From positions 1 through 64,000 of the forward strand of contig NZ_AUDM01000009.1 in assembly GCF_000425465.1 (NCBI RefSeq): a stretch of DNA of 64,000 nucleotides, written 5' to 3'. Both the position numbers and the translations under genes were made by a program. Below the pieces are notes generated by a model. The model was not told where the DNA came from, did not search any database, and worked only from the letters and a program-made list of their open reading frames with translations. Shown piece by piece: positions 34,481 to 43,236 of the stretch (its first letter is position 1; every line of letters starts with the position of its first letter). Source of the DNA: Flavobacterium filum DSM 17961. GTDB lineage: Bacteria > Bacteroidota > Bacteroidia > Flavobacteriales > Flavobacteriaceae.

Positions 34481-34818
34481 ATTCATAAAAAATACTTAAT
34501 CACTCATAATAACTGCTAATAATAGCAACGATTTATAACTTCTAAAAAGTTAAAAACAACCTAATTAAAATAGTATAAGTGAGGATTATTTTAATCAATA
34601 AGTTTTTTAATGCTTATACAACCACTTATATTAAAACTGTTTATTGGTTTTTAAAAGTTTTAATTGTAAAATAAAGCGAATACGTTAACCTAATTGTTTT
34701 TTGATTAACGATTGATGATTAACGATTAGCGAATGTTGAATTATGATTAACGTATGAAGAAGTTTAAAGTATATACAATAACCAATTCACCCCACCGTTA
34801 TTCCTAAAAATCGACTTT
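34481..34818. other. AT-rich gene-free region with GATTAACG repeats
   Basis: No gene or terminator is visible. The last third contains an array of GATTAACGATTGATGATTAACG words (34702-34758) ending about 60 bases before the next start. Confidence 0.6.
34702..34758 (+). repeat. GATTAACGATTGATG word repeat, copy 2
   Basis: Four drifting units of GATTAACG with GATGATT and AGCGAATG links. Copy 1 lies at 32738-32770 on the other side of the LRR gene. Confidence 0.7.
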
Positions 34819-35982
34819 ATGAAAAAAGTTTCCATCGTGTGGAAAGGAATAAAAAAAGCAGTTGTATTTATTTTATTGTTTTTCGTAGGATATGCAGCCA
34901 TAACTGTGGTTTGTTCCGTTATTCCGGTGAATAAAACACAAGCAACAGATGAGCAGACACATTCCATTTACCTCAAATCCAATGGCGTTCATACTGATTT
35001 GGTTTTGCCTGTTCGTACAGCCATCAAAGACTGGTCAGAAAAAATAAAATTTGAACACTTACCTTCCAAAGACTCTACTCATCAATTCATTGCTTTTGGT
35101 TGGGGCGATAAAGGTTTCTACCTCGACACACCCGAATGGGCTGATCTGAAATTCAGTACCGCATTTAAAGCTGCTTTTCATTTGGGCACTTCCGCTATGC
35201 ATACCACGTTTTATAAACAAATGAAGGAGCATGAAAATTGTATTAAAGTCAACTTATCAGCCACTCAATATCAACAATTGGTGCACTACATTGAAGACAG
35301 TTTTCAATATGATGCAACTGAACAACCCATTTTTATTCCTGCTACTACGTACGGACAAAACGATAGTTTTTATGAAGCTCATCGCACCTATAATCTTTTT
35401 TATACCTGCAACACTTGGGCCAATCAAGGTCTAAAAGCCGCCGGACTCAAAGCTGCGTTGTGGACACCGAGTGACAAAGGAATTTTTATCATTATCGGGA
35501 GTGATTATAACCCTCTAAGGGTTTCAAATTCTTCGAGGGTTAAAAGAGCAAAAATTTTGTTACTTTTATTGCTCCTAATAAAACCACCAATCATGTTTAC
35601 TTTAGAACAAATCACAGCCGAACACGGAAAAGTAAAATCAGGAGCTGATTTTCCGGCATATATCAGAGCCATCAAATCTTTGGGCGTATCCCATTACGAA
35701 GCCTACGTGTCTGACGGACATATTGATTATCATGGCGAAAACAACTATACTGTAACTGTACCACCAAAATATGCACCTTTAGCGATTGCCATAACGCCCA
35801 ACGATGCTCATTTTAAAGCAGAATTACAAGCACATCAACAAGGGAAAACAGATTATCTCACCTTCATACAGATGTGTGCAACTGCCGGAATAGAAAAATG
35901 GGAAATCTCTTTAAAAAAAATGGTGTGTACGTATTTTGATGTTAATGGTAGTGTAGTATTGGAGGAGAAAATACCAGAATAA
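34819..35982 (+). CDS. DUF2459 (TIGR02117) protein fused in frame to a DUF1398 protein
   Basis: The 387-residue frame joins two unrelated families. Residues 1 to about 232 are a TIGR02117/DUF2459 protein with an N-terminal membrane helix (AVVFILLFFVGYAAITVV), SNGVHTDLVLPV, FGWGDKGFYLDTPEW and NTWANQGLKAAGL. Relatives end soon after a WTPSDKGIF-like motif. Here the frame runs on through a palindromic repeat (35508-35542) and a leucine-rich stretch, then a complete DUF1398 protein starts at M259 (ATG 35593). Two separate genes that lost a stop through the repeat are more likely than a functional fusion. The function of either family is unclear to me. Confidence 0.75.
   Translation: MKKVSIVWKGIKKAVVFILLFFVGYAAITVVCSVIPVNKTQATDEQTHSIYLKSNGVHTDLVLPVRTAIKDWSEKIKFEHLPSKDSTHQFIAFGWGDKGFYLDTPEWADLKFSTAFKAAFHLGTSAMHTTFYKQMKEHENCIKVNLSATQYQQLVHYIEDSFQYDATEQPIFIPATTYGQNDSFYEAHRTYNLFYTCNTWANQGLKAAGLKAALWTPSDKGIFIIIGSDYNPLRVSNSSRVKRAKILLLLLLLIKPPIMFTLEQITAEHGKVKSGADFPAYIRAIKSLGVSHYEAYVSDGHIDYHGENNYTVTVPPKYAPLAIAITPNDAHFKAELQAHQQGKTDYLTFIQMCATAGIEKWEISLKKMVCTYFDVNGSVVLEEKIPE
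35508..35542. repeat. CCCTCGAAGGG palindromic repeat, copy 1, inside an ORF
   Basis: TAACCCTC at the left and GAGGGTTA at the right enclose AAGGGTTTCAAATTCTTC. This copy lies in frame at the junction of the DUF2459 and DUF1398 parts. Other copies are at 36008, 37054 and 39611, all between genes. Confidence 0.8.
35593..35982 (+). CDS. DUF1398 protein, possible independent gene
   Basis: The second half of the fused frame. From ATG 35593 it encodes 129 residues (MFTLEQITAEHGKVKSGADF) with the DUF1398 (YbcV-like) pattern GVSHYEAYVSDGHIDYHG and KMVCTYFDVNG. A TTACTTTTA stretch about 30 bases upstream, just right of the palindrome, could be a weak -7 region. It is likely translated separately even if the upstream frame runs into it. 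Confidence 0.65.
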   Translation: MFTLEQITAEHGKVKSGADFPAYIRAIKSLGVSHYEAYVSDGHIDYHGENNYTVTVPPKYAPLAIAITPNDAHFKAELQAHQQGKTDYLTFIQMCATAGIEKWEISLKKMVCTYFDVNGSVVLEEKIPE

Positions 35983-36007
35983 ATTAAAAAAGGATTTCAA
36001 ATCTTTC

Positions 36008-36038
36008 CAACCCTCGAAGAGTTTGAAAAACTTTGAAT
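36008..36038. repeat. CCCTCGAAGAG repeat, copy 2 (degenerate)
   Basis: CAACCCTCGAAGAGTTTGAAA has an intact left arm, while the right arm (ACTTTGAATG) has lost the GAGGGTT end. It lies between the DUF1398 stop and the TPR gene. Confidence 0.65.
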
Positions 36039-36089
36039 GTTACTCAAGTCTCGAAAAAGTATAACTATTCAAAAATAACAGTTTATTTT

Positions 36090-37049
36090 ATGAAATCATT
36101 CATTAAAATTACATTCTATTCTACTTTAGCAATTTTGATTTTTGGCTTGCTATTTCAAATATTAAATTGGCCTGGAGGAAAAGCATTTTTTGCTTTAGGA
36201 CTTTTAGGAATATTCATTTATTTCATTTCTAAGTTATTCAAAGATTATATCAGAAAAAGAATAGATAGATACACTATTTTATTGCAAATCTCAATCGTGT
36301 TAATGTGTTTGATTCTTTTTTCAAAATATTTAGAACATGAATTTGGTGATTATCTGGGTTTATTTGTTTTGCCTTTCTTTATAATTTCTACTGTATTATA
36401 TTTAAAAAATGGAAGTTTGAAAAACCAAAGACTTACTTCAACTTCAATTATCTTTTTTTTATTATGTATCCCGCTTTTTGGTTTTAACATTGGCATTGAA
36501 CCACAGCAATATTTACCTAAAGAGTGGTACGACAGATATGGTATTGAAGAAAAAGTTACTGTAAAATTGCCATATAGTTTTAAATATAAATCAACTGAAA
36601 AAATGAGTAATGAAGCATGTAGTTTTGTAAAATCTAAAGATTATTATTCAGCAATTTTAACATTTGAAAAAGCTTTAAAAATAGAACCCGAAAATCCAAT
36701 GTTATTACTAGAAATTTCGAGTTGTTATGCAAATGTAAATAAATTAGAAAAAGCAATTGACTATTTAAATGTAGCCATCAATATTGACAGTACATATGAA
36801 GGTCTTTATAATAATAGGGGATTGTTATATCATAAATTAAATGATGATGATAAGGCTATAAAAGATTTTGAATCAGCAATTAAAATTAATCCGAATCAAT
36901 CATTTTTATATGCAAATTTAGCTATATCATTATACCAAAGTAATAAGTATTCTGAAGCTTGTTTAGCTATACAAAAAGCAAAACAGTTAGGGTTTAAAAT
37001 TGATGAAAGTAAAACGATAAGAAATATAAATAAAGAAATTTGTAAATAA
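36090..37049 (+). CDS. TPR-repeat membrane protein
   Basis: A 319-residue protein. The ATG at 36090 (MKSFIKITFYSTL) is chosen because the longer frame from 36033 begins within a repeat. Four or five membrane helices fill residues 1-145 (the first two resemble flavobacterial GldL-like openings, ILNWPGGKAFFALG). TPR units follow from about 180 (AILTFEKALKIEPENPMLLLEISSCY, KAIDYLNVAINI, KAIKDFESAIKINP). It is flanked on both sides by CCCTCGAAGAG repeats, which suggests an accessory gene. Function unknown. Confidence 0.75.
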   Translation: MKSFIKITFYSTLAILIFGLLFQILNWPGGKAFFALGLLGIFIYFISKLFKDYIRKRIDRYTILLQISIVLMCLILFSKYLEHEFGDYLGLFVLPFFIISTVLYLKNGSLKNQRLTSTSIIFFLLCIPLFGFNIGIEPQQYLPKEWYDRYGIEEKVTVKLPYSFKYKSTEKMSNEACSFVKSKDYYSAILTFEKALKIEPENPMLLLEISSCYANVNKLEKAIDYLNVAINIDSTYEGLYNNRGLLYHKLNDDDKAIKDFESAIKINPNQSFLYANLAISLYQSNKYSEACLAIQKAKQLGFKIDESKTIRNINKEICK

Positions 37050-37053
37050 TTAG

Positions 37054-37085
37054 AACCCTCGAAGAGTTTGAAACTTTAGAGGGTT
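37054..37085. repeat. CCCTCGAAGAG palindromic repeat, copy 3
   Basis: AACCCTC and GAGGGTT enclose GAAGAGTTTGAAACTTTA between the convergent TPR and antiporter genes. It could act as a bidirectional terminator. Confidence 0.75.
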
Positions 37086-37091
37086 AGAGGA

Positions 37092-38966
37092 TTAATTACC
37101 AACAATCTCCTTTTTCAAATGCTCACTATCCCACGCATGGTCTGCTGCAGAAAAATTGATATGCATATCGTTTTTGAGCAATTGTTCCTGCATTTCAATT
37201 TCATCTTTCACCGTGGCCAAATACGCCATTTTATCGTGACGTTTGGCGGCTAATTTGCGAATGGCAGCTTCATCGTATTTAATGAATCGTTGTCCTTGTC
37301 GCGTTGCCGAATATTTGCGATGACCGAGTTCTATTAAGGCATCAACACCTAAATGCACAGCAGTATAGAGGGTTTCACGGTATATTTTATTCACACCATG
37401 GTCAATTAATTCGTACGCATCCACACGGTTACGAGCACGTGTAAGAATGTTGAGGTTTGGAAAATGCTTGCGAAGAATTTCCACTACACTTAGGTTTACT
37501 TCCGGGTTGTCAATTGCTGCGATGAATAATTTTGCATCTTCGGCCCCGGCGGCTTTTAATAATTCGAGTCGGGTTGCATCACCATAATAAACCTTGAATC
37601 CCATTTTCCGAAGCAAATCTACGCGGTCAGAATCATGATCTAAAATGGTTGCTTGAACGCCATTAGCTTTTAATAAACGACCAATTGTACTTCCAAAATG
37701 CCCAAAACCGGCAATTATTACTTCGTTGTGTTCGTCAATTTTATCATGCGGTTTTTTTTGTATTTCCTTTACTCCAAAAAAAGGATCAATCCATTTTTCA
37801 TTCATAAGTAACAAGAATGGGGTAGATAACATACTTAATGCTATAATCGCCATCATTTGATTAGCTAAAATAGTGGGTAGAATGTTCAACTGCATCGAGA
37901 AACTTAAAATCACAAACCCAAATTCTCCGGCTTGACTCAAACCAAAGGAAAACAATAAGTTTTGGTCGGAACTCTTTTTATATATTTTACCAATACCAAA
38001 CAACACCAGAAATTTTACAGCTGTGAGCACCGCTCCAAACAATAAAATAAATAAAGGATTTTCAATAATCAATTGAAAATTAATAGATGCTCCCACACCA
38101 ATAAAAAATAAGCCTAACAGCAATCCTTTGAAAGGAGCAATGTCGCCTTCCAGTTCATGGCGAAACTCGGAATTAGCCAATACCACTCCCGCCAAAAAAG
38201 CACCTAGAGCCGGACTTAATCCCACCAATTGCATCAAATAAGAAACGGCCACCACTAACAAAAGGGCTGAAGCGGTAAACAATTCCTGTAGCCTTGTTTT
38301 GGCCACCATCCGAAGCATTGGAACGATAATCAAACGGCCACTGAAATAAACAAAAACAATGGTCCCGATTACAATTAAGGTTTGCAACCATGCGGCAAAA
38401 TCACTTATGTACGAGGTATGATTTCCACCTGTTTCGGTAACATTTCCCGATACTAACAACGGAATAATTGCTAAAATCGGAATGACTGCAATATCTTGAA
38501 AGAGCAAAACCGCAAAAGAAGAACGTCCCATTGAGGTTTGTGACAATCCTTTTTCTTTTAGTGTTTGAAGTACAATTGCCGTTGACGAAAGCGATAGCGA
38601 AAGAGCAATTACAAGTGTGGTTTGCCAATTCCAATCCAATATCATTTGGCAAAGTAAAAATACCAAGAAAGTAGTACCAATCATTTGTAATGAACCCATT
38701 CCGAGAATGAATTTTCGCATTTTCCAGAATTTATACGGGTCTAATTCCAATCCGATTAAGAAGAGCATCATTACTACTCCAAACTCTGCAAAGTGCATGA
38801 TGTCTTGTCCTTCCGAACCAATAAATCCTAATACAAACGGTCCGATGATAATGCCCGCAAACAGATAGCCTAAAATTGAACTGAGTCCCATTTTTTTTGC
38901 AACTGGAACACACACAATAGCAGAAGTCAAATAAATAATTGCTTGTACAAAAAATCCGTTATTCAT
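37092..38966 (-). CDS. CPA2 cation:proton antiporter, Kef-type
   Basis: The 624-residue protein has a CPA2 transporter part with about 12-13 helices (residues 1-385) followed by a TrkA-N/RCK domain (VIIAGFGHFGSTIGRLLKANG, about 408-520). This is the KefB/KefC plan, which exports K+ in exchange for H+ and is gated by glutathione adducts in proteobacteria. Flavobacteria often lack glutathione, so the gate may differ. The start overlaps the oxidoreductase gene by 8 bases, which supports a Kef pair. Confidence 0.9.
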   Translation of the reverse strand: MNNGFFVQAIIYLTSAIVCVPVAKKMGLSSILGYLFAGIIIGPFVLGFIGSEGQDIMHFAEFGVVMMLFLIGLELDPYKFWKMRKFILGMGSLQMIGTTFLVFLLCQMILDWNWQTTLVIALSLSLSSTAIVLQTLKEKGLSQTSMGRSSFAVLLFQDIAVIPILAIIPLLVSGNVTETGGNHTSYISDFAAWLQTLIVIGTIVFVYFSGRLIIVPMLRMVAKTRLQELFTASALLLVVAVSYLMQLVGLSPALGAFLAGVVLANSEFRHELEGDIAPFKGLLLGLFFIGVGASINFQLIIENPLFILLFGAVLTAVKFLVLFGIGKIYKKSSDQNLLFSFGLSQAGEFGFVILSFSMQLNILPTILANQMMAIIALSMLSTPFLLLMNEKWIDPFFGVKEIQKKPHDKIDEHNEVIIAGFGHFGSTIGRLLKANGVQATILDHDSDRVDLLRKMGFKVYYGDATRLELLKAAGAEDAKLFIAAIDNPEVNLSVVEILRKHFPNLNILTRARNRVDAYELIDHGVNKIYRETLYTAVHLGVDALIELGHRKYSATRQGQRFIKYDEAAIRKLAAKRHDKMAYLATVKDEIEMQEQLLKNDMHINFSAADHAWDSEHLKKEIVGN

Positions 38967-39573
38967 GGCTAGTAAGTTGTTTGGTTATCCATTGGTTGAG
39001 ATAATGGAACGTATTAATTTCCTCAACATTCAATTCATTTTTACTCAGGTGTGTTAACAATTGGGCATACAGTTTTGCTATTTCTTCAATATCGTTTCCT
39101 TTCATTTGATGTGTTCCATGCACTACAAAAGGAGACAAATAGTTCATTTTACATACCTTAGCCGATTGAATAAAAGGCTGTAACAATTCCGGAATCGTAT
39201 AGCGGTCTTTTCCGGTCGCACAATAGTTTTCTTGAGCACCTCCCGTTGTAATGACTTGAAAAACAGTTTTTCCAGCTAAGGCATTTCCGTTTTTTCCATA
39301 AGCCCAGCCATGTTCTAAAACCATGTCAATCCATTGTTTTAATAAGGGCGGACAACTGTACCAATATAACGGATGATGCCAAATGATAATATCGTGTTGT
39401 TCTAACAGTTTTTTTTCACGGTTTACGTCGATATCAAATTCCGGATACTCTTCATATAAATCGTGAAAAGTAATGTTTTTTGATGATGGAATATGTTTGA
39501 CCAATGCCTGGTTGGCATAGGATTTCTCCAATAAAGGATGGGCAAATAGAATTAAGATGTTGTGTTCACTCAT
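38959..39573 (-). CDS. NAD(P)H oxidoreductase, KefF/KefG-like
   Basis: A 204-residue flavodoxin-like quinone reductase with LILFAHPLLEKSYANQAL at the N-terminus, IIWHHPLYWYSCPPLLKQW and the FMN-binding VITTGGAQENYCATG. These are hallmarks of KefF/KefG, ancillary proteins required for full activity of Kef antiporters. The 8-base overlap with the antiporter gene confirms the pair. Confidence 0.88.
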   Translation of the reverse strand: MSEHNILILFAHPLLEKSYANQALVKHIPSSKNITFHDLYEEYPEFDIDVNREKKLLEQHDIIIWHHPLYWYSCPPLLKQWIDMVLEHGWAYGKNGNALAGKTVFQVITTGGAQENYCATGKDRYTIPELLQPFIQSAKVCKMNYLSPFVVHGTHQMKGNDIEEIAKLYAQLLTHLSKNELNVEEINTFHYLNQWITKQLTSHE

Positions 39574-39610
39574 GCCCTAAAAATATAGCTTTTTTTTGAA
39601 ATAAAAAAGT

Positions 39611-39645
39611 AGCCCTCGAAGGGTTTCAATCTTTTTAGGGTTAAA
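39611..39645. repeat. CCCTCGAAGGG palindromic repeat, copy 4
   Basis: GCCCTCGAAGGGTTTCAATC is followed by TTTTTAGGGTTA. It lies in the 78-base gap between purB and the Kef pair, which run in the same direction. Confidence 0.7.
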
Positions 39646-39651
39646 AATGCC

Positions 39652-40998
39652 TTAAATTCCTAAATAATTAGATGGAGTGATGCGAAGCAACTCTTCTTTA
39701 ACGGACTCATTCACTTCTAAACTTTTAATAAAAGCATGAATGGAAGCCTGATTCATTACTTCATTAGTTCGGGTTAAGCCTTTCAACGCTTCATACGGAT
39801 TTTGATATCCTTCTCTTCTTAGAATGGTTTGAATAGCTTCTGCTACAACTGCCCAATTTTGTTCCAAGTCAGCAGCTAGTTTTGATGGATTCAATAGTAA
39901 TTTATCCAACCCTTTTAAAGTGGCCTCAAAACCAATTAAGGTATGACCTATAGGTACGCCAATATTACGTAAAACGGTGCTGTCAGTCAAATCACGTTGC
40001 AAACGAGAAAGCGGAAGTTTTGCTGCTAAATGTTCAAAAAGTGCATTAGCAATTCCTAAATTTCCTTCAGAGTTTTCAAAATCGATAGGGTTTACTTTAT
40101 GCGGCATGGCGGAAGAACCAATTTCACCGGCTTTAATTTTTTGTTTGAAATAATCCATTGAAACATACGTCCACACATCTCGGTCTAAATCAATCAAAAT
40201 GGTATTGATGCGTTTTAAACAATCAAAAAAAGCTGCCATATGGTCATAATGTTCAATTTGAGTAGTGGGAAACGAATGATGTAATCCAAGCGTTTCTTCT
40301 ACAAAAGCAGCACCGAATTTTCTCCAATCGAATGAAGGATACGCCACATGATGAGCATTGTAATTACCGGTTGCACCCCCAAATTTTGCAGCAAAAGGGA
40401 TATTGAATAACAAACGCATTTGTTCTTCTAATCTTTCCACAAAAACGCCAAATTCTTTCCCTAATCGGGTAGGTGAAGCAGGTTGACCGTGAGTTCTGGC
40501 TAACATGGGAACGTCTTTCCATTCTTGGCTCAAGTCTTTTAACTTGGCAATTACATTCACTAATACAGGTAAATATACATTTTCAAACGATTCTTTTAGC
40601 GAAAGAGGAATAGCAGTATTATTAATGTCTTGAGACGTTAATCCGAAGTGAATGAATTCTTTATAGGCTTGTAAACCCAATTGGTCAAACGCATTTTTAA
40701 TAAAATATTCCACCGCTTTCACATCGTGATTGGTCGTTTTTTCAATTTCTTTAATGGAAAGAGCATCAGCCGTTGAGAAATTTTTATATAAATCACGAAG
40801 CTTTTCAAAAACTGAATGCTCAACCGATTTCAATTGTGGCAAGGGTAGTTGACAAAGAGCAATAAAATATTCAATTTCCACTAAAATCCTATATTTGATA
40901 AGTGCTTCTTCAGAAAAATAATTGGCTAATGCAATGGTTTTATTGCGGTATCTACCATCAATAGGTGAAATGGCTGTTAATTCGTTTAAAGTCGTCAT
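39652..40998 (-). CDS. purB: Adenylosuccinate lyase
   Basis: PurB acts twice in purine synthesis, on SAICAR and on adenylosuccinate. The 448-residue protein starts at ATG 40998 (MTTLNELTAISPIDGRYRNK). The signature loop is GSSAMPHKVNPIDFENSEGN, the catalytic histidine region is ARTHGQPASPTRLGKE, and KTTNHDVKAVEYF is present. The frame can extend to 41046, but that stretch crosses a -7-like minus-strand TATATTTG (41044-41051). Confidence 0.95.
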   Translation of the reverse strand: MTTLNELTAISPIDGRYRNKTIALANYFSEEALIKYRILVEIEYFIALCQLPLPQLKSVEHSVFEKLRDLYKNFSTADALSIKEIEKTTNHDVKAVEYFIKNAFDQLGLQAYKEFIHFGLTSQDINNTAIPLSLKESFENVYLPVLVNVIAKLKDLSQEWKDVPMLARTHGQPASPTRLGKEFGVFVERLEEQMRLLFNIPFAAKFGGATGNYNAHHVAYPSFDWRKFGAAFVEETLGLHHSFPTTQIEHYDHMAAFFDCLKRINTILIDLDRDVWTYVSMDYFKQKIKAGEIGSSAMPHKVNPIDFENSEGNLGIANALFEHLAAKLPLSRLQRDLTDSTVLRNIGVPIGHTLIGFEATLKGLDKLLLNPSKLAADLEQNWAVVAEAIQTILRREGYQNPYEALKGLTRTNEVMNQASIHAFIKSLEVNESVKEELLRITPSNYLGI

Positions 40999-41109
40999 GT
41001 GTTGTGTTGTTGAAAGTTTCCGAATCATTTCGAAAATAAGGTGCAAATATACGCCTTAAACGTGAATTGAAAAAGAAAACAAATGGTTCTATTTCAAAAG
41101 AAACTTGAT

Positions 41110-41811
41110 TTAATTATCCAACAAAAAGGATTTTAATTTTTCACGAACAATTTTCATTCCTTCCGAACCGGAAAGCGGAATAATTTCCAATGGATTTGCT
41201 AATTCAACAACGGTTGCCGGTTTGGGGTCAATGTAAAATACGGGTACATTTGGTTGCGTATAATGCATGATTCCTGCTGCGGGATACACTTGAAGTGAAG
41301 TACCGATGACCAAAAAAATATCCGCTTCTTCGGCTAACTCTATAGCTACTTCAATAGCCGGAACATCTTCGCCAAACCAAACAATATGTGGCCGCATTGG
41401 GTTACCATTCGGGTCTTTGTGATCAGATGTTAAATCGTCCATCCATTCTAAAATATACGAAGGATTTTGAGTACTTCTCACTTTATTGAGTTCACCATGC
41501 AAGTGAAGCACATTTGTACTACCGGCTCTTTCGTGTAAATTATCTACGTTTTGAGTGATGATTTGTACATCAAAATCGGATTCTAATTCCGCTAAGATAT
41601 AATGAGCTTCATTAGGATGTACTTCTTTGAGTTGTCTTCTGCGTTGGTTGTAAAAGTCAAGTACCAATTCAGGATTTTTATGCCAACCTATTGGAGAAGC
41701 CACTTCCATGATGTCATGACCTTCCCAAAGTCCGTCTGCATCACGGAAGGTTTTAATACCGCTTTCGGCACTGATACCGGCACCACTTAATACTACTAGT
41801 TTTTTCTTCAT
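41110..41811 (-). CDS. SIR2 family NAD-dependent deacylase, cysteine-free
   Basis: A 233-residue sirtuin with the NAD site GAGISAESGIKTFRDADGLW (10-29), TQNVDNLHERAG (86-97) and catalytic H105 in LHLHGEL. Y54 and R57 in DFYNQRRRQ match the acyl-binding Tyr/Arg pair of SIRT5-type enzymes, so succinyl or malonyl removal is plausible. The protein has no cysteine, so the structural zinc site of CobB and most sirtuins is missing; the corresponding region (110-130) is short. Monocistronic, between purB and the sigma operon. Confidence 0.9.
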   Translation of the reverse strand: MKKKLVVLSGAGISAESGIKTFRDADGLWEGHDIMEVASPIGWHKNPELVLDFYNQRRRQLKEVHPNEAHYILAELESDFDVQIITQNVDNLHERAGSTNVLHLHGELNKVRSTQNPSYILEWMDDLTSDHKDPNGNPMRPHIVWFGEDVPAIEVAIELAEEADIFLVIGTSLQVYPAAGIMHYTQPNVPVFYIDPKPATVVELANPLEIIPLSGSEGMKIVREKLKSFLLDN

Positions 41812-41854
41812 ATTCTAAAAAAACAAACCCTCTCAAATGAAAGGGTTAATTGTA

Positions 41855-42652
41855 TTATACTTTACCTAAGGTATATAATTGTTCTAATGTTGGTGAGGCA
41901 CTTCCTCCGGCAGGTTCAAGTGTGATTCCGAATGCTTCTGCTTCGACTACGTTGTCAACCGCAAAAATTCTTTTGTTAGCACCTGTAAAATCGTCTAATA
42001 ATCCGATACTTAAAGGAGTTAACGGATTCAACTTAAGTGCCCAAACTTGGTACACATAACCTTCAGGTGGTTCAGGTAATCCGGCTCCATCTACATATAC
42101 CGTTTGTGTTTCTTGGTTCCAATACACTTTTGCATAAGAAGTTGGTGATACTTCTTGTCCGGCAAGTGGAACGATTGTATTTTTTGGATCGCGGAGTAAA
42201 GCCAACGCTTCTTCATCTGCTTTTAATTGCAACTCTAAATCCAGTTTGTTCTGTTTTAGTTTTGTATTTTCCGTTTCAATGTTCACAATGGTTTGTTTGC
42301 TCGTATTCCACTGTTGGAACATATATCCACCACCGGCTAAGAAAATGACTGCTGCAGCCCAGCCCACATACCCTAGCCATCCTGATTTTGGTTTAGTTTC
42401 GGGTTGTAATTCGATTACTTTCGGTTCGTCACCAAATATTTTTTGTTTGATGGCTTCATAATTCTTACCGGAAAGGCGAGGAGCAATACTACCTGAAAGG
42501 TAAACCATTGCTTTTTCAATTTCAATGATCTCTTTTTTGATTTCATCCTGTTGAACAGCCATTTTATAAACTTCTTCCATTTCAGAATCGTTTAATTTGC
42601 CGTAAACATACAGTTCTAGTATTCCGGATTCAATGTATTCTTGTGTACTCAT
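41855..42652 (-). CDS. Anti-sigma factor (RskA-like)
   Basis: A 265-residue one-helix membrane protein. The cytoplasmic part (residues 1-85, IESGILELYVYGKLNDSE) is a sigma-binding domain without a zinc-finger motif. A helix (about 92-112) and a periplasmic RskA-C domain follow (PTSYAKVYWNQETQTVYVDG, LPEPPEGYVYQVWAL, FGITLEPAGGSASPT). It should hold the ECF sigma factor until an envelope signal releases it. Its start overlaps the sigma gene stop by 4 bases. Confidence 0.9.
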   Translation of the reverse strand: MSTQEYIESGILELYVYGKLNDSEMEEVYKMAVQQDEIKKEIIEIEKAMVYLSGSIAPRLSGKNYEAIKQKIFGDEPKVIELQPETKPKSGWLGYVGWAAAVIFLAGGGYMFQQWNTSKQTIVNIETENTKLKQNKLDLELQLKADEEALALLRDPKNTIVPLAGQEVSPTSYAKVYWNQETQTVYVDGAGLPEPPEGYVYQVWALKLNPLTPLSIGLLDDFTGANKRIFAVDNVVEAEAFGITLEPAGGSASPTLEQLYTLGKV

Positions 42653-43182
42653 GATACTTGTAATAAGTTTCTTAATTCGTTAATACAATTTCTGTTTTGT
42701 GTTTTAACGGTTCCTAATGGAATTTCCAATTCTTCTGAAGCTTCTTGTTGTGTATAACCTTTAAAGAAAAGTAAATCAATTATTTTAATGCATTTCGGTT
42801 TGAGTTTTTTTACAAACTCTTTTATTCCGATGCTATCGATTTTATTGGTTAATCTTGTGTTGTCATCTAACAGATGTACGAAATTATCAGCCGAAAGGTT
42901 TTTTTGACTGTTATTATATCCTTTAGATCGTAATTTATCAATTGCTGTATTTCGAGTAATATTAACCATCCAAGTATATAATCTTCCTTTTTCCTCACTA
43001 AAGGAATCAATGTTTTTCCAAATTTTCACAAAAACGTCTTGTAAAACGTCTTCTGCTTCTTCTTGGTCTTTGATTAGATTGCTAATCACGCCAAACAAAC
43101 TCTTTGAATACATATCGTATAAAAGGGTAAATGCCCTTTCATCTTTTTTGTATATTAGGGGCAATAATTCTTCTTGTGTCAT
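42649..43182 (-). CDS. RNA polymerase sigma factor, ECF type
   Basis: A 177-residue sigma-70 family protein with region 2 (RAFTLLYDMYSKSLFGVISNLI, AEDVLQDVFVKIWKNIDSF, GRLYTWMVNITRNTAIDKLRSKG) and region 4 (INLLFFKGY-like LLFFKGYTQQEASEELEIPLGTVKTQ). It is paired with the anti-sigma gene just downstream. Target promoters are unknown. It is divergent from trmH; the 54-base gap contains the near-palindrome ATACAATTTGTAT. Confidence 0.92.
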   Translation of the reverse strand: MTQEELLPLIYKKDERAFTLLYDMYSKSLFGVISNLIKDQEEAEDVLQDVFVKIWKNIDSFSEEKGRLYTWMVNITRNTAIDKLRSKGYNNSQKNLSADNFVHLLDDNTRLTNKIDSIGIKEFVKKLKPKCIKIIDLLFFKGYTQQEASEELEIPLGTVKTQNRNCINELRNLLQVS

Positions 43183-43236
43183 ACCTAATTTTTTGAGTAG
43201 CCAAGATAGGAACTTTAAAGTTTATATACAATTTGT

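Noticed and set aside
39611..39645. Rho-independent terminator before the Kef pair
   Set aside because: The hairpin belongs to the dispersed CCCTCGAAGGG family; a terminator role is possible but not specific.
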